The notes below the pieces were generated by a model that saw only the letters and a list, made by a program, of their open reading frames with translations, was not told the origin of the DNA and searched no databases. This document shows positions 1-5,503 of a DNA stretch of 5,715 bases, one piece after another. The DNA comes from an uncultured Odoribacter sp. Lineage in GTDB: Bacteria; Bacteroidota; Bacteroidia; Bacteroidales; Marinifilaceae. Each line of letters starts with the position of its first letter. The first letter of the stretch is position 1. Both the position numbers and the translations under genes were made by a program. Location: the NCBI GenBank assembly GCA_905204385.1, contig CAJKZL010000237.1:1-5715 (forward strand), in the 5' to 3' direction.

Positions 1-1
1 C

Positions 2-334
2 GTGTACACCTACATGCTGCCCACCTTCCCGCTGAGCGCCGACCGCCCGTTCGCCCACGAGAGCTCATCGACGGAGGCCAAATACGGCGTGGCGATCGAC
101 GAAGGTCCGGTGATGAACCCCTCGACCTCGTCGATCGAGTATGCACAGATCTGGTACGAGAGCGTACTGCGGAACTGCCGGGTGAACAAAACAACGCTGC
201 ACATCGGCAAACCCGGCCGGCACACGGTGAAAATCCTGTGCGGCGACGCCGGCACGGTGCTCCAGAAGATCGTGCTGGACTTCGGCGGCATGAAACGCTC
301 CTACCAGGGACCGCCGCCCACCCGCGCCGAATAA
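2..334 (+). CDS. C-terminal end of a GH115-family glycoside hydrolase (5' partial)
   Basis: The reading frame is open from the window edge and ends in TAA at 332-334, so only the last ~110 residues are present; the GTG at the edge is probably an internal Val codon. The visible part resembles the C-terminal beta-sandwich of GH115 proteins: a PFAHESSS segment, a SIEYAQIWYESVLRN segment, then PGRHTVKILCGDAGTVLQKIVLD followed in frame by GGMKRSYQGPP at the end. GH115 enzymes are exo-acting alpha-glucuronidases that remove (4-O-methyl-)glucuronic acid from xylan; in Bacteroidetes they are usually secreted or periplasmic. The catalytic domain lies outside the window, so activity cannot be judged. 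The gene is GC-rich, ends just before a strong terminator, and appears to be host sequence flanking the mobile element. The family call rests on remembered C-terminal motifs; another beta-sandwich hydrolase is the main alternative. Confidence 0.75.
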   Translation: MYTYMLPTFPLSADRPFAHESSSTEAKYGVAIDEGPVMNPSTSSIEYAQIWYESVLRNCRVNKTTLHIGKPGRHTVKILCGDAGTVLQKIVLDFGGMKRSYQGPPPTRAE

Positions 335-341
335 CCACCGA

Positions 342-371
342 AAAAAGGTCCGGATCGCTCCGGACCTTTTT
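342..371 (+). terminator. Intrinsic terminator after the hydrolase gene
   Basis: A perfect 13-bp inverted repeat (342-354 with 359-371, core GGTCCGGA/TCCGGACC) encloses the 4-nt loop TCGC and starts 7 nt after the stop codon. The 3' arm ends in five T, preceded on the other arm by a run of A, so the structure could also work on the opposite strand. It isolates the hydrolase transcript from everything downstream. Confidence 0.9.
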
Positions 372-522
372 CATTGCGGGGAAAAGCCTCCGGTCCCCGC
401 GAAAAAAGGCGGCAGCAGGCAGCGGCTTTTAAGCGGGATCGTTCCGGGCAGTGCGGAGAACGGGGCGGATGGAATGTACCGAAGTACTATCAATATGTAT
501 TCCGAGAGGAGAAAATAGCGTA

Positions 523-550
523 AATATTAGGTTTTCAATAATTTAATATT
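523..550. repeat. AT-rich inverted repeat upstream of the integrase
   Basis: AATATTA at 523-529 is repeated inverted as TAATATT at 544-550 with a 14-nt spacer, in the most AT-rich part of the window. It could be a recombinase or host-factor binding site near the element end. Such short AT repeats also arise by chance. Confidence 0.3.
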
Positions 551-598
551 CGCAAGAATTTTCTTCTTCGGGTAATAACCGGCATAAAAAGGTAATTC

Positions 599-636
599 CA
601 GACGAGGTTTCGGTTTCCAGATCGTTACCTCGTCTG
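599..636. repeat. 10-bp inverted repeat upstream of int (terminator-like or recombinase site)
   Basis: CAGACGAGGT (599-608) and ACCTCGTCTG (627-636) are perfectly complementary with an 18-nt loop, and the right arm is followed by the T-rich stretch TTTTGTTGTGTTTT. An alternative pairing, GGTAA (591-595) with TTACC (625-629), overlaps it. The heptamer TTCCAGA occurs directly repeated at 596-602 and 615-621. It may be a terminator insulating int from upstream transcription, or part of the attachment region; the sequence does not decide. Confidence 0.5.
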
Positions 637-691
637 TTTTGTTGTGTTTTGCATAAAACAGTCATCTGCAGTTTCTTGCATCGTCCTTCAT

Positions 692-723
692 CTTGACAAA
701 CGACTCTGAAGAAATTAGTTTTT
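692..723 (+). promoter_or_regulatory. Possible Bacteroidetes-type promoter for the integrase
   Basis: CTTG at 692-695 (3 of 4 matches to the -33 TTTG box) is followed after 20 nt by TAGTTTTT at 716-723 (one mismatch to the -7 consensus TAnnTTTG). The box lies 22 nt before the int ATG. TTGACA (693-698) also resembles a sigma-70 -35 element. The match is approximate. Confidence 0.35.
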
Positions 724-745
724 AACCCCTAAATTTCCTCGGAGC

Positions 746-2017
746 ATGCGCAGCACATTCAAGGTTCTGTTCTACCTTAAAAAGGACAAACACAAAGTTC
801 AGCCTGTTTTTCCTGTCATGGGCCGTATTACCGTCAACGGTACTATCTCCCAGTTCAGCGCCAAACTCAACGTACCTCCCCATCTGTGGGAAGTGAAGGG
901 CGGAAGAGCCAAGGGCAAAAGCCTCGAAGCCGACCGTATCAACCGCCATCTGGATAATATCCGTATCCAGATAGGTAAACACTATCAGTCTATCTGCGAC
1001 CATGACGGATATGTTTCCGCCGATAAGGTGAAAAATGTCTGTCTGGGTTTCGGCAGAAAGTATAAACTGTTACTGGAGTTATGCGATGAATTCTGTAAGG
1101 ATTACAAGACCCGTGTAGACGTCGACCGTACCATCCACTCCTTACTTCGTTATCAAACCTTAAGACGTGATTTGGGTCACTTCGTCTGCCGGAACTATAA
1201 AGTCAGGGATATCCCCCTTGCGGAACCGGACCAGTCTTTTGCAGAAAAGTTTACCGCCTATCTGAAGCATGTCAGAGGCCTTGCCGACACGACGGTCAGC
1301 GTTGAGATCAAATCGCTGAAGCATATCGTCAAGAAAGCGTTTAACGACGGGCAAACAGACAAGAATCCGTTCGCCTATTACTATTATGTTGCCGAACAGC
1401 CGGAGATCGAATACCTCACCGAAGAGGATATCAACAGACTGATAAACGGCAGAGTCAGTCAGCAGCGTCAGGATCGGACGCGGGATATGTTTCTGTTCTG
1501 CTGTTTCACGGGGTTGTCGTATGCCGATCTGGCGAAACTGAATTATGAGGAGTTGAAACAAACTCCGGACGGAGCATGGTGGATTGGCAGTATCCGTCAG
1601 AAGACGAAAGTCGCGTTCACGGTAAAACTGCTTCCGGTCGCAAAGGCAATCCTTGAAAAGTACCGTATTCCGACAAACCGGTTCAACAGACTTCTTCCCG
1701 GAAATCCGGATAGGGTCTTCCCGGTCGCTTCCTTGAAATCCTCGGACGCCTGCCTGAAACAGATCGCCAGACAATGCGGAATTACCAAGAATCTGAAATT
1801 TCACCTCGCGCGGCATACGTTCGCAACGACGGTCACATTGATGAACGGTATTCCGCTGGAAACGGTATCAAAAATGCTGGGGCACAAATACACGACTACG
1901 ACTCATATCTATGCCAAGGTCGCGAACCCGATGATCGACAAAGCCATTACCCAGATTGAAGGTAGGATTGGTGAGCGGTTTCAATTCCCGCATTTACCCG
2001 AAGGAAATGCCGGATAA
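746..2017 (+). CDS. Tyrosine recombinase / integrase, IntDOT-like
   Basis: This 423-residue cytoplasmic protein would integrate and excise the surrounding element by strand exchange at att sites. Three parts are visible: an N-terminal arm-type DNA-binding region (about 1-90, opening with the family-typical STFKVLFYLKK), a SAM-like core-binding region (about 105-205) and a C-terminal catalytic domain (about 222-408). Catalytic candidates are K286, H353 and R356 in HLARHTF, H380 in MLGHK, and the nucleophile Y389 in THIYAK. The position normally held by the first catalytic Arg is Ser258 (CFTGLSYADL), as known for IntDOT of CTnDOT, so this is a subfamily trait and not decay. The length matches the family (about 400-425). 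The ATG at 746 is chosen because the conserved N-terminus begins there; GGAG at 741-744 is too close to act as a normal ribosome site. No excisionase gene follows within the window. Confidence 0.93.
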   Translation: MRSTFKVLFYLKKDKHKVQPVFPVMGRITVNGTISQFSAKLNVPPHLWEVKGGRAKGKSLEADRINRHLDNIRIQIGKHYQSICDHDGYVSADKVKNVCLGFGRKYKLLLELCDEFCKDYKTRVDVDRTIHSLLRYQTLRRDLGHFVCRNYKVRDIPLAEPDQSFAEKFTAYLKHVRGLADTTVSVEIKSLKHIVKKAFNDGQTDKNPFAYYYYVAEQPEIEYLTEEDINRLINGRVSQQRQDRTRDMFLFCCFTGLSYADLAKLNYEELKQTPDGAWWIGSIRQKTKVAFTVKLLPVAKAILEKYRIPTNRFNRLLPGNPDRVFPVASLKSSDACLKQIARQCGITKNLKFHLARHTFATTVTLMNGIPLETVSKMLGHKYTTTTHIYAKVANPMIDKAITQIEGRIGERFQFPHLPEGNAG

Positions 2018-2068
2018 ATTCCAAACGGAAACTGAACCCTGACATTTTCCGCCGGCAGGGAATTTATC
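2013..2068. repeat. 10-bp inverted repeat spanning the end of int
   Basis: GATAAATTCC (2013-2022), which contains the int stop codon, is repeated inverted as GGAATTTATC (2059-2068) across a 36-nt spacer. A shorter repeat, CCGGC (2052-2056) with GCCGG (2069-2073), overlaps its right arm. There is no T tract, so a classical terminator is unlikely. It may fold in RNA or be a chance repeat. Confidence 0.4.
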
Positions 2069-2198
2069 GCCGGAGATGAAAATCCGCAAGGCCATGCGAA
2101 TCGCCCGAGGGCGAGCCTTGCGGATTTCCGTCCCCGGCGTTTTGCTGGACGCTGCCTTTCTGATTGCAGACGGCCATGTTTACAGGGGTGATGTTCAT
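2064..2198 (-). CDS. Doubtful 44-aa ORF with a ParA-like N-terminal string
   Basis: Read from the ATG at 2198, this minus-strand ORF opens MNITPVNMAVCNQKGSV and stops at 2064-2066. The string VAVCNQKGGVGKST is what a ParA-type ATPase shows at its Walker A motif near the N-terminus; here NQKGxV is present, but the Lys-Ser/Thr of the nucleotide-binding loop is replaced by QQN. The second half is encoded by the 2080-2127 hairpin and looks unlike any domain. It may be a relic of a parA start, a short peptide, or chance. The frame can be extended upstream to 2273. A real gene is not claimed with confidence. Confidence 0.2.
   Translation of the reverse strand: MNITPVNMAVCNQKGSVQQNAGDGNPQGSPSGDSHGLADFHLRR
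2080..2127. repeat. Long compound hairpin (13-bp outer stem, 6-bp inner stem)
   Basis: AAATCCGCAAGGC (2080-2092) pairs perfectly with GCCTTGCGGATTT (2115-2127). Inside, TCGCCC (2101-2106) pairs with GGGCGA (2109-2114), leaving an 8-nt one-sided bulge at 2093-2100. There is no T tract after it, so it is a poor fit to an intrinsic terminator. It could be a structured RNA, a site acting as single-stranded DNA during transfer, or a protein-binding site. The structure is certain; its role is unknown. Confidence 0.7.
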
Positions 2199-2414
2199 GA
2201 TACAGCATTTAAAAGGTTCAACAACTCGCGTTTGGGGATAGCCATTCTGCCAGATTTTGCATTTTTGCTGCATTCAGAAATGCATTCTTTCAGGAATTCA
2301 GAGTTTATGAATATCCTTTATTCCGAAAGAGGGAAAGAGCAATTTTAACAACGAATTTCGGCCCGGGACAATCGCCATCGCGCCGACACGATAGCCTTTT
2401 AGGATGATTCAAGT

Positions 2415-2552
2415 TCATGGCTCACAAACGCTTCCTTTTATTTCTGCCGCAATATAAACAGGATAACGCTTCGGTTTCGATGTCCGCTTACGACCGCACC
2501 AGTCCGCACCGAGGGCTTGTTTTGGCGCCCGCACGGTTGTAATATTGCACAT
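2415..2552 (-). CDS. Possible small protein of 45 aa, unknown function
   Basis: From ATG at 2552 to TGA at 2415-2417 on the minus strand the ORF encodes 45 residues starting MCNITTVRAPKQALGADW and ending GSVCEP. The peptide is basic in its middle (CGRKRTSKPKRYP), has three Cys, no signal peptide and no membrane segment. Its balanced composition looks more protein-like than the overlapping frames, and I have an uncertain impression of similar short hypothetical proteins near Bacteroidetes mobile-element genes. No family is recognised and no good ribosome site is seen upstream. It runs divergently from the mob gene. It may equally be part of a conserved non-coding segment. Confidence 0.35.
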   Translation of the reverse strand: MCNITTVRAPKQALGADWCGRKRTSKPKRYPVYIAAEIKGSVCEP

Positions 2553-2626
2553 GGGAAAGACCGCCCCGGAAGCCGCTTCGGAGGTTTTTCAAAGTTTTCA
2601 CAAAAAAAATTCCGGCGCGGATTTTT

Positions 2627-2659
2627 GTTGTCGCCAGACAACAGCGAGCTGTACCTTTG
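2627..2659 (+). promoter_or_regulatory. Probable Bacteroidetes-type promoter of the mob gene
   Basis: TACCTTTG at 2652-2659 is an exact match to the -7 consensus TAnnTTTG. GTTG at 2627-2630 (3 of 4 to the -33 box TTTG) lies 21 nt upstream, close to the usual spacing. Transcription would start near 2665 and give a leader of about 85 nt carrying the 2710-2734 hairpin. The -7 box lies in the left arm of the palindrome 2643-2698, which suggests control by a protein bound there. Confidence 0.55.
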
Positions 2660-2698
2660 TATGCCGAAAAACTTTTCGGCATACGAAAGGTGCTCGCT
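2643..2698. repeat. Imperfect 56-nt palindrome upstream of the mob gene
   Basis: The inner arms ACCTTTGTATGCCGAAAA (2653-2670) and TTTTCGGCATACGAAAGGT (2673-2691) pair over 18 bp with one extra C, around a 2-nt loop. The outer arms AGCGAGC (2643-2649) and GCTCGCT (2692-2698) add 7 bp, with a 3-nt bulge at 2650-2652. A structure this long just before a mobilization gene is typical of relaxosome or regulator binding sites and of oriT regions. Confidence 0.7.
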
Positions 2699-2709
2699 CT
2701 GCGAGGCCG

Positions 2710-2734
2710 GGTGGCGTTCCCGAGTCACGCCACC
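2710..2734 (+). other. Candidate origin of transfer (oriT) hairpin
   Basis: GGTGGCGT (2710-2717) and ACGCCACC (2727-2734) form a perfect 8-bp inverted repeat with a 9-nt loop, 14 nt before the start codon of the mob gene. Mobilizable elements usually keep oriT directly upstream of the relaxosome genes, with an inverted repeat beside the nic site. The nic position cannot be read from this sequence. Alternatives are an operator or a translation-control hairpin in the leader. Confidence 0.45.
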
Positions 2735-2748
2735 TTACAACCTACGAT

Positions 2749-3013
2749 ATGACAAGTTCAAAAAAGAGGATCGGACGCCCGACAACGACAGATCCCAGAG
2801 TCCACAGGTATAATTTCAAACTCACCACGGAGGAGAATATCCGCTTTAAGCAGATGCTTTATAAGGCGGGATCGGAGCATAACCGGAGCCGTTTTATCGT
2901 CAAAAGAATCTTCGCCGAGGAGTTTGTCGTCATCAAACGCGACCCGTCGAAGACGCAGTTTATTGCCCGGCTGAATGACTTTTATTTCCAATTTCAAAAG
3001 CTGGGGAATAACT
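2749..3013 (+). CDS. MobC/MobA-type relaxosome accessory protein, exon 1 (residues 1-88)
   Basis: The protein would bind oriT and help the relaxase nick DNA for conjugative mobilization. The visible N-terminal half has a basic start with RIGRPTTTDPRVHRYNFKLT, a TTEEN segment and the end LNDFYFQFQKLGNN, as in Bacteroidetes MobA / MobC-like proteins, which have a ribbon-helix-helix type N-terminus. The ATG at 2749 is chosen because family similarity begins there; the frame extends upstream to 2545, but that part runs through the palindrome and promoter. The exon ends after the first base of a codon (T3013), where the group II intron begins. Without splicing the frame adds CVPVKAI and stops at 3034-3036, giving a 95-residue truncated product. 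Naming varies (MobA in Bacteroidetes literature, MobC in plasmids), so no symbol is given. Confidence 0.85.
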
Positions 3014-3393
3014 GTGTGCCCGTCAAGGCGATATAATAAATATAGTGATGGCAAGCTATTAGGTAAGTGTTCTTTGCAAATAACCTATCATCAACCGACT
3101 TATCTGAGAGGGAAACCGGACAGGGAGTGTAGCATGTCGGGGTAAACCATAAGTCAGTTAGTTACCGGACTGCGACTGAATGGGGTGATGAAAGACAGAT
3201 ATGAGGATAAAATCCGGATTGATTGAATGACAGCCTGAGCGGTACCTTCCGAAACTGTGACGTTAAGGTAACTATACTCGTCATATCGTGATACTCTCAT
3301 TGTGGTAGTTGTACAGAGAGAGCAAGAACTTATCACGACGCAACTGCAATAAGCAGTAAAAGGCGGACGTCATATCCGACAATCTGTCGCGCC

Positions 3394-3402
3394 ATAGTTA
3401 TT
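3394..3402 (+). other. Predicted EBS1 plus delta of the group II intron
   Basis: ATAGTTATT is the exact reverse complement of the joined exon sequence AATAACT|AT (3007-3013 plus 5504-5505). The seven 3' bases act as exon-binding site 1; the preceding bases would contact the 3' exon. This single loop would define the splice sites and the DNA target for retrohoming. Confidence 0.85.
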
Positions 3403-3571
3403 ATATCGCAAACGGGGATTACCTAAACCGGAATGCCGTAAGGCTATTGGACGAAGGTCTATGAATATCCGGTATGGCAACGGAGCCACCGTAGTAGTCC
3501 GAGCGAGGGAAAGCCTCGCACACGGCGAAGGGCGGCAGCTAATATTCATTAATACGATTAACGGAAAATGC

Positions 3572-3577
3572 GAGAGG
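3572..3577 (+). promoter_or_regulatory. Ribosome binding site of the intron maturase
   Basis: GAGAGG ends 4 nt before the ATG at 3582. It supports that start over the out-of-frame ATG at 3568, which meets a stop after five codons. In other group II introns this domain IV segment is also a maturase-binding site that can repress translation; that is family knowledge, not shown here. Confidence 0.6.
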
Positions 3578-3581
3578 CATT

Positions 3582-5390
3582 ATGAGAAGTCCCGCAAGAG
3601 TATTAAACAGTCTGACAAAGCATAGTCAAACCACGGAATACAGGTTTGAGAGGCTTTATCGTATTCTTTTCAATGAGGAAATGTATTACCTGGCTTATCA
3701 ACGAATATATGCCAAGCCGGGTAATATGACACAAGGTGCAGACGGAGAAACCATCGACCGTATGAGCCTTCCCCGCATTGAGAAACTGATCCTTTCGTTG
3801 AAAGACGAAAGCTACTCTCCCCAGCCATCGAGAAGAGTACACATCCCGAAGAAAAACGGAAAGACACGACCTCTCGGCGTACCCTCTTTCGACGACAAAC
3901 TGGTGCAGGAGGTAGTACGAATGGTACTGGAAGCTATTTACGAAGGTCACTTTGAAGATACTTCGCACGGCTTCCGTCCGCATCGCAGCTGCCACACCGC
4001 ATTGAATGCCGTACAGAAGACTTTTACGGGTAAGAAGTGGTTCATCGAAGGAGATATAAAAGGTTTCTTCGACAATGTCAATCATGGTATTTTGATCGAC
4101 ATCTTAAAGAAACGTATTTCCGACGAACGATTCATACGACTTATCAGAAAATTTCTGAAAGCGGGTTACTTGGAACAATGGCAATTTCATGGAACGTACA
4201 GCGGAATGCCGCAAGGTGGAATTATCAGTCCGATATTGGCCAATATCTATTTGGACAAGCTGGATAAGTACATGAAGGAATATGCCGCCGGATTCGACAG
4301 TGGCAACAGGGTAAGAGCGTGCCGTGAATACGAAGTCCTCACTTACCAAAAGAGGCTGGTTATGCATGAACTCAAAACAGCGACAAACGATGTAGAAAGA
4401 AAAGTGCTCGTCAAACGGCTCAAAGAGATAGACAAAACCCGATCCGCGATGCCGTGCTTCGCCCCTATGGACGGAAACTTCAAGAGGCTTAAATATGTGA
4501 GGTATGCCGACGACTTCCTCATTGGAATTATCGGCAGTAAAGAAGATGCCGTAAAGATCAAGGACGATATAAAGCGTTTCCTTGCAGACAGACTGGCATT
4601 GGAACTATCGGATGAGAAAACGCTCGTCACTCATACTGAAAAGCCTGCAAAATTCCTTGGATATGAGGTGACTGTCCGCAAGTCGAACCTGCAAAAACGG
4701 AACAAACGGGGAAGCCTGTCCCGTGTGTATGGAAACAAGGTCAGATTAAAGGTAACGACCGAAGTAATAAAGAAAAAATTGCTGGAACTCGGGGTGCTGA
4801 AATTCAGCTATCATAACGGGCACGAGCAATGGATTCCCAAACATAGGTCGGAACTTATCAATAATGACGACCTTGAAATCCTTGACAGTTACAATGCCGA
4901 GATCAGAGGGTTTTACAACTATTACTCGATAGCTAACAACGCTTCTGAACTGAATACTTTTCACTACATCATGCAGTACAGTATGTACAAAACCTTTGCC
5001 GGGAAATACCGAACCACAGTAAGACGAATTTGCCGGAAATACAAACGCAACGGAGTCTTTACAGTCGGGTATACGGTAAAAAACGGCAAAGCAAAAGAAC
5101 GTCGCTTATACAATGAAGGGTTCAAAAGAAAAAGACCTTCCTATGATCGGGCGATTGACAGATGCCCGAATCCAATGCCCGGCGTCAGCACCACAAGCCT
5201 TATAGACAGGCTGAAAGCTCGGAAATGCGAGTTGTGCGGTGCTACGGATAATCTGGTTATGCACCATGTGCGTAAACTCGGAGAACTGAAAGGCAAGGAG
5301 AATTGGGAAAAACTGATGATTGCCAGACGTCGAAAGACTATGGCTGTTTGTAGTAGCTGTCATCAAAAAATACATCATGGAACGTTTTAG
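3582..5390 (+). CDS. ltrA: Group II intron reverse transcriptase/maturase with HNH endonuclease
   Basis: This 602-residue protein would fold the intron RNA for splicing and copy it into DNA after target cleavage. RT motifs are intact: KTRPLGVPSFDDK (94-106), HGFRPHRSC (129-137), EGDIKGFFDNVNH with first catalytic Asp158, GMPQGGIISPILANIYL (208-224) and YADD at 308-311 with Asp310 and Asp311. The maturase (X) domain follows, with GFYNYYSIAN at 443-452. The C-terminal HNH domain has CELC (Cys549, Cys552), HH 561-562, LKGKENWEKLMIARRRKT (569-586) and CSSCHQKIHH with Cys590, Cys593 and His598-599. Nothing is truncated, and the length is normal for an HNH-bearing class. The HNH sequence and exon pairing suggest the mitochondrial-like/IIA lineage, with moderate certainty. 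The ORF sits in domain IV, in the same orientation as the host gene, and is probably expressed from the mob promoter. Confidence 0.96.
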   Translation: MRSPARVLNSLTKHSQTTEYRFERLYRILFNEEMYYLAYQRIYAKPGNMTQGADGETIDRMSLPRIEKLILSLKDESYSPQPSRRVHIPKKNGKTRPLGVPSFDDKLVQEVVRMVLEAIYEGHFEDTSHGFRPHRSCHTALNAVQKTFTGKKWFIEGDIKGFFDNVNHGILIDILKKRISDERFIRLIRKFLKAGYLEQWQFHGTYSGMPQGGIISPILANIYLDKLDKYMKEYAAGFDSGNRVRACREYEVLTYQKRLVMHELKTATNDVERKVLVKRLKEIDKTRSAMPCFAPMDGNFKRLKYVRYADDFLIGIIGSKEDAVKIKDDIKRFLADRLALELSDEKTLVTHTEKPAKFLGYEVTVRKSNLQKRNKRGSLSRVYGNKVRLKVTTEVIKKKLLELGVLKFSYHNGHEQWIPKHRSELINNDDLEILDSYNAEIRGFYNYYSIANNASELNTFHYIMQYSMYKTFAGKYRTTVRRICRKYKRNGVFTVGYTVKNGKAKERRLYNEGFKRKRPSYDRAIDRCPNPMPGVSTTSLIDRLKARKCELCGATDNLVMHHVRKLGELKGKENWEKLMIARRRKTMAVCSSCHQKIHHGTF

Positions 5391-5408
5391 ACTGACAATA
5401 TTAGTGGA

Positions 5409-5442
5409 GAGCCGGATACGCTGGAAGGTGTACGTCCGGTTC
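5409..5442 (+). ncRNA. Group II intron domain V
   Basis: The 34-nt segment begins GAGCCGGA and ends TCCGGTTC, forming an 8-bp lower stem that includes the AGC catalytic triad at 5410-5412. A 2-nt bulge (CG, 5433-5434) precedes a 6-bp upper stem capped by the GNRA tetraloop GGAA (5423-5426). This is the canonical shape of domain V, the metal-binding active site of the ribozyme, with no damaging change. Confidence 0.95.
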
Positions 5443-5444
5443 GG

Positions 5445-5503
5445 AGGCGAGTATTGGGAAACCTATCATAGAAATATGACAAGGCGCCGGGTACTTAGCC
5501 TAC
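5445..5503 (+). ncRNA. Group II intron domain VI with branch-point A
   Basis: AGGC (5445-5448) pairs with GCCT (5498-5501), and GAGTA (5449-5453) with TACTT (5492-5496), leaving A5497 as the only bulged base. It is position -7 from the 3' splice site, the normal place for the branch-point adenosine, so lariat splicing is expected. An apical helix TCATA/TATGA (5466-5470, 5475-5479) caps the structure. Confidence 0.88.

Larger units (their letters stand above)
335..745. other. Non-coding region containing the probable left boundary of the mobile element
   Basis: No credible gene is seen here. After the terminator there is a GC-rich part to about 470, with a small 7-bp hairpin (376-382 with 394-400). 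From about 480 the sequence becomes clearly AT-rich and contains the inverted repeats 523-550 and 599-636. Integrase genes of Bacteroidetes elements usually lie next to one end of the element, so the attachment site is expected in this stretch. No tRNA end and no duplicated core can be identified, because the other end is outside the window. Confidence 0.5.
2018..2748. other. Structured, mostly non-coding region between int and the mob gene
   Basis: This 731-bp stretch lacks a convincing long gene. It holds, in order, the inverted repeat overlapping the end of int, the strong compound hairpin 2080-2127, a small repeat TGCATT/AATGCA (2269-2274 with 2279-2284), a possible 45-codon minus-strand ORF (2415-2552), the promoter-bearing imperfect palindrome 2643-2698 and the hairpin 2710-2734 next to the mob start. 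Open frames over 60 codons exist on both strands but have no recognisable family features. An excisionase or regulator, common beside such integrases, is not seen. Confidence 0.6.
3014..5503 (+). mobile_element. Complete group II intron (2490 nt) inserted in the mob gene
   Basis: The 5' end is GTGTG, fitting the group II consensus GUGYG, and the 3' end is TAC, fitting terminal AY. Joining 3013 to 5504 creates a TAT Tyr codon and restores GNN-YNQIVK in the mob protein. AGTTATT at 3396-3402 is complementary to the last seven exon-1 bases (3007-3013) and is taken as EBS1. The two bases before it (3394-3395) also complement the first two bases of exon 2, as expected for the delta-delta' pairing of subgroup IIA. 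A CGTAGTAGTCC-containing segment near 3489-3500 and the hairpin 3503-3519 probably belong to domain III. The maturase ORF lies in domain IV, and domains V and VI follow. EBS2 was not identified. The region 3014-3581 has no gene and is ribozyme RNA. Confidence 0.95.

Noticed and set aside
641..685. TTTTGCAT and TTCTTGCAT as a CTnDOT-like attachment core (GTAnnTTTGC)
   Set aside because: Neither fits the consensus at the GTA positions, and there is no second copy in the window to show a duplication.
1160..1816. Minus-strand frame of 218 codons opposite the integrase
   Set aside because: It lies entirely within a well-supported integrase gene, has no recognisable motif and is explained by codon use on the other strand.
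2076..2348. Plus-strand frame of 90 codons after int
   Set aside because: Its start lies in the base of the long hairpin and the peptide shows no domain or convincing ribosome site. A real gene is not excluded but is unsupported.
2545..2748. Upstream extension of the mob gene to the ATG at 2545
   Set aside because: The extension is encoded by the palindrome and promoter region, has no family resemblance, and would require a start upstream of the predicted promoter.
3281..3340. EBS2 in the hairpin loop around 3305
   Set aside because: No stretch of 5 or more bases pairs well with the exon bases just upstream of IBS1 without many wobbles.
3603..4085. Minus-strand frame of 160 codons opposite the maturase
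   Set aside because: It is antisense to conserved RT motifs and shows no family features.
3014..5503. Reading the mob gene as a pseudogene disrupted by insertion
   Set aside because: The insertion has full group II intron ends, exon pairing and catalytic domains, and removal restores the frame exactly, so an intron-interrupted functional gene is the better reading.
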